Assembly (NCBI GenBank): GCA_019930625.1
Contig: CP082844.1
Coordinates: 4,836,001-4,900,000, forward strand
Reading direction: 5' to 3'
DNA: 64,000 nucleotides
From: Nocardia asteroides
GTDB lineage: Bacteria; Actinomycetota; Actinomycetes; Mycobacteriales; Mycobacteriaceae
Positions within the stretch are counted from its first letter, which is position 1. Every line of letters begins with the position of its first letter. A program made the translations under genes and the position numbers. Below, in pieces: positions 1-8,958 of this stretch. A model generated the notes under the pieces. The model saw only the letters and a list, made by a program, of their open reading frames with translations. It ran no database searches and was not told the origin of the DNA.

Positions 1-741
1 GCCTACTTCCAAGGCGCGACCGAGGACTGGGCGGCGCCGGATCCGCGCCTGTCGCGGCACGTGGTTCCGGAGAATCGCCTGCGGGCCTTCGATATCCGTG
101 CCGCCATCGACGCCGTCGCCGACGTCGGGTCGGTACTGGAGCTGCGGCGCGACTGGGCGGTCGGGATCGTCACCGCACTGATCCGGGTCGAAGGACGGCC
201 GTTCGGCTTGATCGCCAACAACTGCCACCATCAAGGCGGGGCGATCGACGCTCCCGCCGCGGACAAGCTCAGCATGTTCCTGCGCCTGTGCGACGCGCAC
301 GGTCTCCCGATCGTCTCCTTCTGCGACACACCGGGCTTCATGGTGGGCCCCGCCGCGGAGAAGGACGGCACGGTGACGAAGTTCAGCCGCCTGTTCATCG
401 ACTCCGCCGCGCTCTCGGTGCCGCTCGGCACCGTCATCGTGCGCAAGGGCTACGGTCTCGGCGCACAGGCCATGGCGGCGGGCTCATTCCGCGCCCCCCG
501 GTTCGTCGTCGCCTGGCCGACCGGGGAGATCGGCGGCATGGGCCTGGAAGGCGCGGTCCGCCTCGGATTCGCCAAAGAACTGGCCGCCATCGAGGATCCG
601 GCCGAGCGACAGCAAGCGTTCGACAACCTGGTCCAGCTCGCCTACGACAACGGCAAGGCCCTCACCGCCGCCACCGTGCTGGAAGTCGACGACGTCATCG
701 ATCCCGCCGACACCCGCCGCTGGATCGCCACCTTGCGTTGA
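1..741 (+). CDS. Acyl-CoA carboxylase carboxyltransferase, 3' part only
   Basis: The reading frame is open from base 1, so the gene starts outside the window; 246 residues of the C-terminal part are visible. The sequence has the crotonase-like fold of biotin-dependent carboxyltransferases. The substrate-loop stretch CDTPGFMVGP lies near residue 113, and the oxyanion-type glycines in GYGLGAQAM and in GEIGGMGLEGAV follow. By family knowledge it would move CO2 from carboxybiotin to acetyl-, propionyl- or a longer acyl-CoA for fatty or mycolic acid precursor supply. Whether it is a stand-alone beta subunit or the end of a fused carboxylase cannot be decided here. The internal GTG at 61 is not the real start. 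Confidence 0.85.
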   Translation, partial: AYFQGATEDWAAPDPRLSRHVVPENRLRAFDIRAAIDAVADVGSVLELRRDWAVGIVTALIRVEGRPFGLIANNCHHQGGAIDAPAADKLSMFLRLCDAHGLPIVSFCDTPGFMVGPAAEKDGTVTKFSRLFIDSAALSVPLGTVIVRKGYGLGAQAMAAGSFRAPRFVVAWPTGEIGGMGLEGAVRLGFAKELAAIEDPAERQQAFDNLVQLAYDNGKALTAATVLEVDDVIDPADTRRWIATLR

Positions 742-897
742 CCGCCCCCCGCGGTCGGCGGCGGGCCGGTCGGTACGGTTGAGAAACGCGCGCCCCATCG
801 TGCGCCGTGCCAGGACGGCCCGTCCTCACCACGGGATCGCGGACCGGCGAGCCGGGCAACGCCCGCGACACGTCCACGGCAGAGACCTGCCGGAACC

Positions 898-1136
898 ATG
901 ACGATGTCGCTCGGGCCCGTGGCCGGGCTGAAGCTGGTGGACGCACTCGCGGACCGTCTCGCCGACGACCATCGGCTGCATGCCGTGCGTGGCCATTTGA
1001 GATGACCGGAGACGGCGTGGGCGCCCGCGCGGCGTATTCGACCGCGGCGGAGCTCACGACGAGCATTCCGCAGAAGCGCTACCTGCTGTCACGGGCCACC
1101 CGGCTGGCCGGCGCCGACCGATCACGCGATCGGTGA
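898..1136 (+). pseudogene. Remnant of an ECF sigma factor C-terminal domain (DUF6596 type)
   Basis: Two adjacent frames carry consecutive pieces of the C-terminal domain known from ECF42/DUF6596 sigma factors. In frame 1 from the ATG at 898 the sequence runs MTMSLGPVAGLKLVDALADR and then HRLHAVRG before a stop at 1003-1005. In frame 3 it continues as ARAAYSTAAELTTSIPQKRY and then LLSRATRL before the stop at 1134-1136. The order and spacing match the family's GPxAGLxLVDAL / HLLHAVRG / AAYxxAxELT pattern, so a frameshift near 1000-1010 split a former gene. The DNA-binding sigma2 and sigma4 regions are absent upstream, so this is a decayed fragment. Assignment rests on recalled family consensus. 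Confidence 0.55.
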
Positions 1137-1204
1137 GGCGGACTTGTCATGGCGAACCGGAATACTCGGCGCCGACCGATCTTCGTGACGAATTGGAGGA
1201 GTGC

Positions 1205-1849
1205 ATGGCGCGCGAACTCGATGACCTGCCCTACGCGCGGTACCTCACCGCCTTGGACGGCGATCTCGAGGCCGAAGGCGACTACGACTGCGTTCGGGTG
1301 GACGGCGGTGAACTCGACGACCTCGACGTGCGGCACGCGCGATTCAGCGAGTCGGTGTTCACGACGGTCACCTTCACCCGTGGGAGTCTGCGCTACAGCC
1401 GGTTCGCCGATGTCTGGCTGCGTCATGTCCGCTGGGTGGGCACCGAACTGGCGGACACCGGATGGCTCGACGGCGAAATGGTGTCGGGCGCGATGTCCGG
1501 CGTCGACTTCGCGGGCGCGACTCTGCGGCGGGTGCGGTTCGAAAGCTGCAAGTTCGACTCGGTCAACTTCCGCGGCGCCCAGTTGCGCGAGGTGTCCTTC
1601 GTCGACTGCGTGCTGCGCGATTGCGATTTCGCCGAGGCCGCGTTGACCGACGTGACGGTGCCCGGCTCGGCGCTGGTCCGGTTGTCGCTGCGCAGGGCAC
1701 GGCTGGCGAAGGTCGACCTGCGCGGCGCGACGGCGCTCGACATCACCGACGGGCTCGACAGCATGCGTGGCGCGACGGTCACCGGTCTGCAACTGATGGA
1801 CCTCGCGCCCGCCTTCGCGCGTTCGGTCGGCATCACCGTGCGGGATTGA
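1205..1849 (+). CDS. Pentapeptide-repeat protein
   Basis: A 214-residue protein whose central and C-terminal parts are tandem A(D/N)LXX-like pentapeptides, for example VDFAGATLRRVRFESCKFDS and VNFRGAQLREVSFVDC, with Phe or Leu at every fifth position. These form a right-handed quadrilateral beta-helix. Some family members (MfpA/Qnr) mimic DNA and protect gyrase, but most have no known role, and nothing here points to gyrase. The ATG at 1205 is chosen because GGAGGA lies at 1195-1200; the spacing of 4 is short, so a GTG at 1133 remains possible. It seems to be transcribed alone. Confidence 0.75.
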   Translation: MARELDDLPYARYLTALDGDLEAEGDYDCVRVDGGELDDLDVRHARFSESVFTTVTFTRGSLRYSRFADVWLRHVRWVGTELADTGWLDGEMVSGAMSGVDFAGATLRRVRFESCKFDSVNFRGAQLREVSFVDCVLRDCDFAEAALTDVTVPGSALVRLSLRRARLAKVDLRGATALDITDGLDSMRGATVTGLQLMDLAPAFARSVGITVRD

Positions 1850-2026
1850 CAGCCTCCGGACCCGTGGGATCATCCGGATGCCGCCACATAGCCGGGCGAG
1901 TGCCGAAAGGCACTGTGCGGCAGCGAATACCGGAACGCCATTTCGCCGAACCGCCGATGCGCGCGACACCCGATTGATACATTGCGCCGATACCGCGCAG
2001 TACCGCTTTCATCGAGGACGCGAGCC

Positions 2027-3067
2027 ATGGTCGACCGGGATTCCCTTCGCAGTGCCGCCGGCGTGCGCGCTCTCGTGCGCATCGCAGGCGAGCGAGGCAT
2101 GGCGCCGGCCGAGTGCCTGGCCGGTACGGCGCTGGCGCCTGCCGAGCTGAGTGACCCGTGCGCCGAGCTCACCGCGCACGACGAACTGCGGATCGTGCAC
2201 ACGGTGCTCGGCCGCTTCGGTGACGAGCCCGGACTCGGCCTCGCGGCGGCGGTCTGTCACCACCTGCGCTCACGCGGGCCGTGGGGACTCGCGCTGCTGG
2301 GCAGCCGGACGCTGCGCGAGCTGATCGAGGTGGGGCTGCGCTGCGTCGGTCGCGCGGTGCCGTTCGGGCGGTTGACCGTCCAGGAAGCAGGCGGCGAAGC
2401 GCGGCTGGTGTACGAGGACGCGGACATTCCGGCCAGCATGCGGACATTCTTCGCGGAAGTGACCCTGGCGGGGCTGCCCGCCTTCGACCGTGAGCTGTTC
2501 TCCGTAGGCGTCCCGGTGCGGCGGGTCAGTTTCCGCCACGCTTGCCCACGCGACATCAAGCGGTATCGCGACATCTTCGGCGTCGTACCGGTTTTCGGGG
2601 CGCCGGTGAGCGCGGTGGTTTTCGATCGCGGTCTGCTGGACCGGCCGCTGCCACCGGCGAACGACGTCGCGCGGAACAACTGTGGCCGACTATGCCGCGA
2701 CCTGCTCGACCGGCACCGGACGCGCACCGGCGTCGCCGCGGCGGTGCGCGACCGCTTGGTGCGCACGCCGGGGGAGATCCCCGACCAGGCGACGGTGGCG
2801 CTCGGGCTGTACATGAGCTCGCGCACCCTGTCGCGGAGGTTGCACGAGGAGGGGACCTCCTTCCGGGCGCTGCTGGACGAAGTGCGTCAGACCATGTCGG
2901 AGGCGCTGCTCACGCATACCGATATGACCACCGAACAGGTCGCCGCCCGGCTCGGTTACGCGGAGGCGGCCTCGTTCATCCGTGCCTTCCGCCGCTGGCA
3001 GGGCTGCCCGCCGCAAACGTTCCGCTCGCGTGGCAGGCGGCTGTGTCACGCACCCGAATCGGTCTGA
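2027..3067 (+). CDS. AraC-family transcriptional regulator
   Basis: 346 residues. The first ~200 residues look like the alpha-helical arabinose-binding-type domain of OruR/ArgR-like AraC proteins, with hydrophobic helices and the stretch LAAAVCHHLRSRGPWGLALL. The last ~90 residues hold the double helix-turn-helix: VALGLYMSSRTLSRRLHEEG for the first helix pair and TEQVAARLGYAEAASFIRAF for the second, ending in a PQTFR motif. Members usually activate a neighbouring catabolic or stress gene in response to a small ligand, which is unknown here. The start at 2027 has GAGG at 2014-2017; an upstream ATG at 1982 has no clear ribosome site. No partner gene is obvious next to it. Confidence 0.85.
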   Translation: MVDRDSLRSAAGVRALVRIAGERGMAPAECLAGTALAPAELSDPCAELTAHDELRIVHTVLGRFGDEPGLGLAAAVCHHLRSRGPWGLALLGSRTLRELIEVGLRCVGRAVPFGRLTVQEAGGEARLVYEDADIPASMRTFFAEVTLAGLPAFDRELFSVGVPVRRVSFRHACPRDIKRYRDIFGVVPVFGAPVSAVVFDRGLLDRPLPPANDVARNNCGRLCRDLLDRHRTRTGVAAAVRDRLVRTPGEIPDQATVALGLYMSSRTLSRRLHEEGTSFRALLDEVRQTMSEALLTHTDMTTEQVAARLGYAEAASFIRAFRRWQGCPPQTFRSRGRRLCHAPESV

Positions 3068-3358
3068 GCGGCGCGGAGCACCGTCCAGCGAGCGGTCCGG
3101 CGCAGGACGCCGTCTCGCGATGAGGCGGCAGACCGTCGGCAATCGTGCTGCCCTGCAGCGGGCAGGGGCGATCCAGCACTGGGATCGGATGCCCGCCACG
3201 CTCCCGTACTATCGCCTTCGGAGTCGGCCTGCCGGGGAGATGAAGGAGGAGGGTGTGGAAGTTCGCACCAGCAACGAGCCGCTGTGGTTACGGTCGGGCC
3301 AACGACTTCCGGAGCATGCCGCGGGCGCCACGGCACGGTCGGGCGGGGGAACGGTCCG

Positions 3359-4384
3359 ATGAGCGATGAGGGTGCCGATCTACGCTGCGCCGGATGCTCG
3401 GCTGTCGGGCTCGACAGCCGACGGTGCGCGTCCTGCGGTCTCGAACTCGGTTATCGCTACGTCGCCCTGCCCGGGCACGACCCGACGCCGTGCGCCGAGT
3501 GCGGGGCCGACCGATTCGACACCGACGGGCGCTGCGCGCAGTGTGGCCGTTCGCGGGCCGTGCCGGATCGCTTCGACACCGATCTCGGCGCGGTAGCGGT
3601 GCTCACCGATCGGGGCATCGTCCATGCGCGCAATGAGGACGCCGTCGCCGCCGGGGTGCTTCAAGGCGTGGCGCCCGAGGCGCCGTCGGCCGTCGTGATC
3701 GCGGTCAGCGACGGGGTGTCGACTTCGTCGCGGCCGCAGGTGGCTTCCGGTGCGGCGGTCCGGGCCGGTGTCGGCGCCACCGCCGCCGCGCTCGCCACGG
3801 GATCACCCGCCGCCGAGGCGATCATGGCCGGACTCGCCGCCGCGGCGCAGGCGGTCCGCGAAGTCGACGTTCCCGACGGTCCGGCGCCCTCGTGCACCTA
3901 CGTGTCCGCGATCGTCGCGCACAACGGTGCTGGAACCGAGATCACCGTGGCCAACGTCGGGGACAGCAGGGCCTATTGGTTGCCCGCCGGTCCGGGCGGC
4001 GAACCCGCTCAACGGCTGAGTGTCGACGACTCGTGGGCTCAGGCGCTGGTCGACGCGGGCGCGATGGACGAGCGTGCGGCGATGGCCGACCCACGAGCAC
4101 ACACGCTTATCCGCTGGCTCGGCGCCGACAGCCCGCCGACACCATGGGCGGACAACTGCGTGCGGACGATGCGCACCTCGGGGCCCGGCATGCTGCTGCT
4201 GTGCTCCGACGGACTGTGGAACTACTCGCCTTCCCCGTCCGCGCTCGCCGAGCAGGTCGCTGGGGCGAGTCCCGCCCAGGCGGCGCGCATGCTCGCGGAG
4301 TTCGCGTTGCGCTGCGGCGGCGGCGACAACATCACCGTCGCGCTGGCGCCCATCCCCTGGGAGAGCGGTTCACCGGTTCCATAG
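3359..4384 (+). CDS. PP2C-type serine/threonine phosphatase with N-terminal double zinc ribbon
   Basis: 341 residues. Residues ~10-68 carry two CxxC...CxxC units (CAGC/CASC, then CAEC/CAQC), a double zinc-ribbon-like module. A PP2C (PPM) domain follows from ~72. It keeps the metal-site motifs RNEDA, VSDGVS, VGDSRAYW, the SDGLWNY block and GGGDNITVAL, so the Mn/Mg-binding aspartates are present and the enzyme should be active on phospho-Ser/Thr proteins. There is no membrane segment, so it is cytosolic. The ATG at 3359 is preceded by GGGGGA. Zinc ribbons fused to PP2C are typical of FHA/Ser-Thr kinase signalling sets, but no kinase lies nearby. The SDR gene starts 35 bases after its stop. Confidence 0.88.
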   Translation: MSDEGADLRCAGCSAVGLDSRRCASCGLELGYRYVALPGHDPTPCAECGADRFDTDGRCAQCGRSRAVPDRFDTDLGAVAVLTDRGIVHARNEDAVAAGVLQGVAPEAPSAVVIAVSDGVSTSSRPQVASGAAVRAGVGATAAALATGSPAAEAIMAGLAAAAQAVREVDVPDGPAPSCTYVSAIVAHNGAGTEITVANVGDSRAYWLPAGPGGEPAQRLSVDDSWAQALVDAGAMDERAAMADPRAHTLIRWLGADSPPTPWADNCVRTMRTSGPGMLLLCSDGLWNYSPSPSALAEQVAGASPAQAARMLAEFALRCGGGDNITVALAPIPWESGSPVP

Positions 4385-4419
4385 ACAGCGATGTTCATGG
4401 TTGCGTATGGTCGTCGACT

Positions 4420-5280
4420 ATGACGAAGTTCGCCGGGAAAACCTGTCTGATCACCGGCGCGGCCAGTGGTCTCGGTCGCAGTACGGCACTCGCGGCGGCG
4501 GCCAAGGGCGCCGCGCTCGTGCTCACCGATATCGCGGCGGAGGGTTTGGCGCGCACCGCCGCCGACGCGCGCGACGCGGGTGCGACCGTCCACTTGGCCG
4601 AGGCCGCCGACGTCAGTGACTACGACCAGGTCGTCGCACTGGCGGCGGCGGCCCACGACGCGGTCGGCAGCGTCGACATCGTCATGAACGTCGCGGGCAT
4701 CGCCACCTGGGGCACCGTCGACCGGCTGACGCACAGCCAGTGGCGGCGCACCATCGACATCGACCTCATGGGCCCGATCCACGTGATCGAAGCGTTCGTC
4801 CCGCCGATGATCGCGGCCGGACGCGGCGGCCATGTGGTGAACGTGTCCTCGGCGGCGGGCCTGTTCGGGTTGCCATGGCACGCGCCCTACAGCGCGAGCA
4901 AGTTCGGCCTGCGCGGGGTTTCGGAGGTGCTGCGTTTCGACTTGGCGCGCCACCGCATCGGCGTGAGCCTGGTGTGTCCCGGTGCGATGGCCACGCCCAT
5001 GGTCGACAGCGTCGATATCGCGGGCGTCGACCGTACGGCCGAAGCGGTGCAGCGTGGCGTCGCGCTGTTCATGCGGCACGCGGTCACACCGGAGGCGGCG
5101 GCCCGATCCATCGTGCGCGGCGTCGAGCGCAACCGCTACCTGGTCTTCACCTCGCCCGACATTCGCGTGGGCTTCTGGGCGCAGAGGTACTTCCCGCCCG
5201 CCTACAACCTCGCCATGCGCGGGTTGAACTGGGCCATGAATCGCTATGTCGAGCAGCAGGCAGGCGCACCCGCGAACTGA
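4420..5280 (+). CDS. Short-chain dehydrogenase/reductase
   Basis: A 286-residue classical SDR. The nucleotide-binding TGAASGLG lies at ~12-19, NVAG at ~90, and the catalytic Tyr-Lys in YSASK (with the upstream VSS serine) at ~157-161. The C-terminal ~40 residues end in a hydrophobic stretch, as in the mycobacterial SDRs that act on lipophilic alcohols or ketones. Substrate and direction cannot be told from the sequence. It lies 35 bases after the PP2C gene and could be co-transcribed. No strong ribosome site is seen before the ATG; a weak one or a leaderless start is possible. Confidence 0.85.
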   Translation: MTKFAGKTCLITGAASGLGRSTALAAAAKGAALVLTDIAAEGLARTAADARDAGATVHLAEAADVSDYDQVVALAAAAHDAVGSVDIVMNVAGIATWGTVDRLTHSQWRRTIDIDLMGPIHVIEAFVPPMIAAGRGGHVVNVSSAAGLFGLPWHAPYSASKFGLRGVSEVLRFDLARHRIGVSLVCPGAMATPMVDSVDIAGVDRTAEAVQRGVALFMRHAVTPEAAARSIVRGVERNRYLVFTSPDIRVGFWAQRYFPPAYNLAMRGLNWAMNRYVEQQAGAPAN

Positions 5281-5352
5281 GCGCACCGGGACCATCGAGC
5301 GGACCGAGCCGAGCGGCGGGAAAATTAGTCGACGGCGTCACCGCGGCTCGCC

Positions 5353-5952
5353 ATGATCGTCTCCATGACATCGGCTGTCTACCTGATCACCGGTATCCAG
5401 GCCGCGGGCAAATCCACCGTCGCTCAGGCGCTAGCCGAACGGTTCCCGCGCTCGGCCCACGTGCGTGGGGACGTGTTCCGTCGATCAGTCGTGCGCGGTC
5501 GCGTGGAGATGAGCGCCGACCCGTCGCCGGAGGCGCTCGCTCAGCTGCGATTGCGGTACAGCCTGGCCGCCGCGACCGCCGACGCCTATGCGGGCTCCGG
5601 CTTCACGGCGGTCGTGCAAGATGTCGTACTCGGCGAATTCCTGCCCTGGATGGCGGGTCTGATCAGCACCCGGCCCCGCTATGTCGTCGTGCTGGCGCCG
5701 CGCCCCGAGGCGGTCGCCGCACGCGAGGCCGGGCGCGGCAAAGACGCCTACGACGAATTCACCGTCGCCGGTCTGGACAAACTGCTGCGCGAGACCACCC
5801 CGCGGATCGGGCTCTGGCTGGACACCTCGGATCTGACGGTCGAGCAGACGGTCGATCAAATACTCGACGAGGCCGGACCACTGGAGGACTGGTCGCCGGT
5901 CCGCGGGTGCCGGACGCTCAAGGAATGTCGCGCGGCACCTGCAGGGGAGTGA
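5353..5952 (+). CDS. Small P-loop kinase-like ATPase (AAA_33 / phosphotransferase-like)
   Basis: 199 residues with a Walker A motif GIQAAGKST at ~13-21 and a VRGDVFRRS stretch at ~37, as in the chloramphenicol-phosphotransferase/zeta-toxin-like small-molecule kinase group. A hydrophobic strand ending in VVLAPRPEAVAAREAGR may form the LID region. It probably phosphorylates a small molecule or nucleotide; the substrate is unknown. The protein could start at the second ATG (5365), and neither start has a clear ribosome site. Its last 35 bases overlap the 3' end of the opposite-strand oxidoreductase gene. Confidence 0.7.
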   Translation: MIVSMTSAVYLITGIQAAGKSTVAQALAERFPRSAHVRGDVFRRSVVRGRVEMSADPSPEALAQLRLRYSLAAATADAYAGSGFTAVVQDVVLGEFLPWMAGLISTRPRYVVVLAPRPEAVAAREAGRGKDAYDEFTVAGLDKLLRETTPRIGLWLDTSDLTVEQTVDQILDEAGPLEDWSPVRGCRTLKECRAAPAGE

Positions 5953-7423
5953 GCGAACTGGTGGCCGGACCCTCGAGCAGCGTGCCGTCGGCGGCGAAGC
6001 GCGAACCGTGCAACGGGCAGTCCCAAGTACGTTCGGCGTCGTTCCAGTTGACGATGCCGTACAGGTGCGGGCAGATCGCGGAGACCCGGTTGGTGACGCC
6101 GTCCACCGTGCACACGGCGGTCGGATGCAGGCCCTCGCGCAGCACCGTGCCACAGCCTTCGGCCGGCGCCGCGCCGTCGTGACGGGTCGCGACCCGCAAC
6201 CAGCCCGCGGAAAGTCGGCCCGCCACAGCCCCGTTGGTCTTCGTGGCCGCGGGCAACGCCTTGAGTTCGTCCGGACGCCAGCTCGCGAGCGCGCCCGCCC
6301 ACCGAGGTTGCGCTCCGGTGAGACGCCCGGCCAGCGCGATGGCCGCAGCCACACCATTGGTCAGACCCCATTTGGCGTAACCGGTGGCCAGCTGGATGTC
6401 GTGCTGTCCCGGCAGCACCGGGCCCACGTAAGGGAGTTCACCGACGGGGGAGTAGTCCTGGGCGGACCACCGGTGCGTCAACTCGGCGCTGGGGAACCAA
6501 GTCCGCGTCCAGCTCACGAGGTCATCGACTTTCTCGCGGGTCGACCCGCCGCGCCCGACGACGTGGCCGTTGCCACCGACCAGCAAGAGTTCACCGTCCG
6601 TTCCCTGCGCGCGACGCAGGGAACGGGTCGGGCTGCCCGCGCTGATGTACATATCGCGCGGGATCGGTTCGTCCAGTGCGAACGCCGCCAGATAGGAACG
6701 TTGCGCGGTGAGGCGAGCGAAGAACCCGCCCCGATCGAGGATCGGCGTCCCGGTGGCCAGCACCACCCGGCGCGCACCCAGATCGCCGTGCTCGGTATCG
6801 ATGACCAGATCACCGCGCGCGCCGTGATGCACGCCGCGGACCAGAGTGGATTCGTAGATCGGTGCGCCGTGTGACTCCACGTCGGCGGCGAGCGCGGCCA
6901 ACAGCGCCATGGGATCGAGTTGCGCCTGATCGGCCAAGCGGACCGCGCCGTGCGCCGGGAACGGGACATCCGGTTCGCCGAGCAGTTCGGTGGGCAGGCC
7001 CGCCTTCTGTGTCGCGGCGTATTCGGCGCGCACCGCCGACATTTCGTCCTCGCTCTGCGCGTAGGTCAGCGCGGCGACCCGATCGACCGCAACGCCGTGT
7101 GCGGCGCAGAAACGCAACAGCCATTCCTGCCCTTCGCGGTTGGCCTCCACGTAGTCGCGCAGGACGTCGTCGGAGTGGTGGCGGGCGATCTGCTGAGCGC
7201 GAGTCCCTTGCAGCAGGCTGACCTTCCCGGTGGTGGCGCCGGTCGTCCCGGCGCCGACGCGCCTGCCTTCGACCACGGCCACCTCGACGCCGTTCTCGAC
7301 AAGCAGCAGTGCGGTCACCAGTCCGGTGAGCCCACCGCCGATCACCACCGTGTCGAAGCGCGATCCCGGCGTCAACCGCAACCGCGCCGGAACTTGCGCG
7401 CCGTGCAACCATAGGGACGTCAT
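5918..7423 (-). CDS. FAD-dependent oxidoreductase with C-terminal Rieske domain
   Basis: 501 residues from the ATG at 7423, which gives the family's usual MTSLWL beginning. A GTG at 7492, overlapping the glycosyltransferase gene, is an alternative. The DAO-type FAD fold opens with VVIGGGLTGL at ~26. The last ~100 residues form a Rieske domain with CPHLYG and CPLHGSRF as the two Cys-x-His ligand pairs of a [2Fe-2S] cluster. Related proteins are described as glycine/D-amino-acid oxidase-like with a Rieske tail; their substrate is unknown. The start lies about 50 bases after the GT9 stop, so the two genes probably form one transcript. Confidence 0.85.
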   Translation of the reverse strand: MTSLWLHGAQVPARLRLTPGSRFDTVVIGGGLTGLVTALLLVENGVEVAVVEGRRVGAGTTGATTGKVSLLQGTRAQQIARHHSDDVLRDYVEANREGQEWLLRFCAAHGVAVDRVAALTYAQSEDEMSAVRAEYAATQKAGLPTELLGEPDVPFPAHGAVRLADQAQLDPMALLAALAADVESHGAPIYESTLVRGVHHGARGDLVIDTEHGDLGARRVVLATGTPILDRGGFFARLTAQRSYLAAFALDEPIPRDMYISAGSPTRSLRRAQGTDGELLLVGGNGHVVGRGGSTREKVDDLVSWTRTWFPSAELTHRWSAQDYSPVGELPYVGPVLPGQHDIQLATGYAKWGLTNGVAAAIALAGRLTGAQPRWAGALASWRPDELKALPAATKTNGAVAGRLSAGWLRVATRHDGAAPAEGCGTVLREGLHPTAVCTVDGVTNRVSAICPHLYGIVNWNDAERTWDCPLHGSRFAADGTLLEGPATSSLTPLQVPRDIP

Positions 7424-7472
7424 AAGCCCGGCATAGCCGGTCTCGGCGGGGTGAAACGCCCGCGCCGCTTCC

Positions 7473-8408
7473 TCATATCGACGCGTGCTCACTGAGCTGC
7501 CGGTCCGCGGCGGCGAGCACCTCGGCGGCGCTGATCATGCTCAACCCCGCCGCGGGCGTATCGGACAGCGGATCGCCGACATGTCCGGCCCACAGCGCGG
7601 TATGTGCCACTCGTTCCGGCGGCGGCCCCCAGATCGTGGGCGAATCGGGGCCGAAGATCAGCACCGACGGGGTGCCGAACGCTGTGGCCAGATGCCCGAC
7701 GCCGGTGTCGCCGCTGAGCACCAGCGACGCGTCGGCCACCGCAACAGCCAGTTGCCGCAGCGTGAGTTGCCCTGCGAGCACGCTGGTTTCGGGCAATCCG
7801 GCCTGTTCGGCGACGGCGCGCGCGAGCGGACGATCCGCGGCGCTGCCGACGACGTGCACCGAGCATCCCCAGTCGCGCAGGCCGGCGGCCACCGCCGCGA
7901 ACCGCTCGGCAGGCCAGCGCCGGGCAGGTGCACCACCTGGATAGACGACGATGGATCGGCGCTCGCCGGTGCTCTCCGGCGGCGGTGTGATGTCCAGGCG
8001 CGCCGGGTCGGCCGCGATACCGGCCCACTCCAGCAGCCGGCACCATCGCACGGTCTCGTGCAGGCCTGGTTCCCACAGCGGCCCCGGCACCAGCGGAAAA
8101 CCCTTGTGGCGGTGCGTGATCGTCCGCTCCGGATCCGTCGCGAGCAGCGCGCGTATACTGTCGGCCCCGGCGTCGTGCAGATTGACCGCGAAGGTCGGCG
8201 GCGGCGCATTCCAGCGCAGTCCGCCCGCCATAGGGGTCGCATGCAGTTCATCGACGCAATCGGCCAGGTCCACGACCGGGCGTAGCCATCCCGGAGCGGC
8301 GAGGACGAGCCGGTGTCGCGGACGGGCATCGTGTAAGGCGCGCAGGGCGGGAACCGCGGTCAGCAGCTCCCGCAACCCGTGCGCGCGCAGCGCGAGCAGG
8401 ACGGTCAC
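7473..8408 (-). CDS. Glycosyltransferase family 9 (heptosyltransferase-like)
   Basis: 311 residues from a GTG at 8408, preceded by GGAGG with 6-base spacing. The protein has the GT-B layout of ADP-heptosyltransferases. Its C-terminal half holds IVVYPGGAPARRWPAERFAA and the GDTGVGHLATAFGTPSVLIF block, where the GDxGxxH signature places the nucleotide-sugar site. Gram-positive actinobacteria have no LPS; GT9 proteins in this group are thought to decorate other glycoconjugates, and the acceptor here is unknown. The FAD/Rieske oxidoreductase gene follows directly. No other envelope genes adjoin it. Confidence 0.82.
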   Translation of the reverse strand: MTVLLALRAHGLRELLTAVPALRALHDARPRHRLVLAAPGWLRPVVDLADCVDELHATPMAGGLRWNAPPPTFAVNLHDAGADSIRALLATDPERTITHRHKGFPLVPGPLWEPGLHETVRWCRLLEWAGIAADPARLDITPPPESTGERRSIVVYPGGAPARRWPAERFAAVAAGLRDWGCSVHVVGSAADRPLARAVAEQAGLPETSVLAGQLTLRQLAVAVADASLVLSGDTGVGHLATAFGTPSVLIFGPDSPTIWGPPPERVAHTALWAGHVGDPLSDTPAAGLSMISAAEVLAAADRQLSEHASI

Positions 8409-8631
8409 GGAAAGCCTCCACTTCCGGCGCGAACGGCACGGACCCGCCGACCGGGTCGACGTCGTTGGCGACCCGGGGCGGGGTGTGCCGCAAAGCTTCG
8501 AGGAAACACGTCTCGAAGCCCGTCGGGCCGCGTGCGGTCCTCGACGCCGTTGTCGAGGGCTACGCACGGGTCCGGCGACTCCCGCCCGGTTCGGCGCCTG
8601 GATCACCCCGGCGGGAGTGGTATGGGCAGCG

Positions 8632-8958
8632 CTATTTCGGTACGAAGATGCCGGTGAGATCGGCCTTCCGGATCGGAGTGTCCGGATTGGCCTGTGCCGC
8701 GCACATCAGCTTGATCGCCGCGATCGCGGCGTCCACGGTCGTGGCGTCGGGCGTTCCCTCGCCTTCGCGTTCCTGCTCGAGGAACTTCTCCGTGGTGACG
8801 CGTTGCTTGTCGGCATCCTGGGCGACGTATTCGTTGCACGGGGTGTCGCCGCCCTTGTTCACGATCTTCTCCGGCTCGTCGCCGCACCCTGCCGCGCACA
8901 CCGCCAGCGCGGCCGCGACGGCGATGCTCAGGCGGCCGGACCGGCGCACGGCGCTCAT
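8632..8958 (-). CDS. Small lipoprotein, HdeA-like candidate
   Basis: A 108-residue secreted lipoprotein. Residues 1-25 form a signal peptide ending in the lipobox VCAAGC. The mature part has two further cysteines (TPCNEYV and IKLMCAAQ) about 50 residues apart, which could form a disulfide; together with the short helical layout this recalls HdeA-type periplasmic chaperones. That resemblance is tentative. The ATG overlaps the stop of the preceding lipoprotein gene by 4 bases (ATGA), so the two are translated together. Confidence 0.6.
   Translation of the reverse strand: MSAVRRSGRLSIAVAAALAVCAAGCGDEPEKIVNKGGDTPCNEYVAQDADKQRVTTEKFLEQEREGEGTPDATTVDAAIAAIKLMCAAQANPDTPIRKADLTGIFVPK

Noticed and set aside
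4740..6182. 480-codon plus-strand frame over the SDR and kinase genes
   Set aside because: Composition is Arg-rich without domains, and the SDR and P-loop genes are clearly the coding frames.
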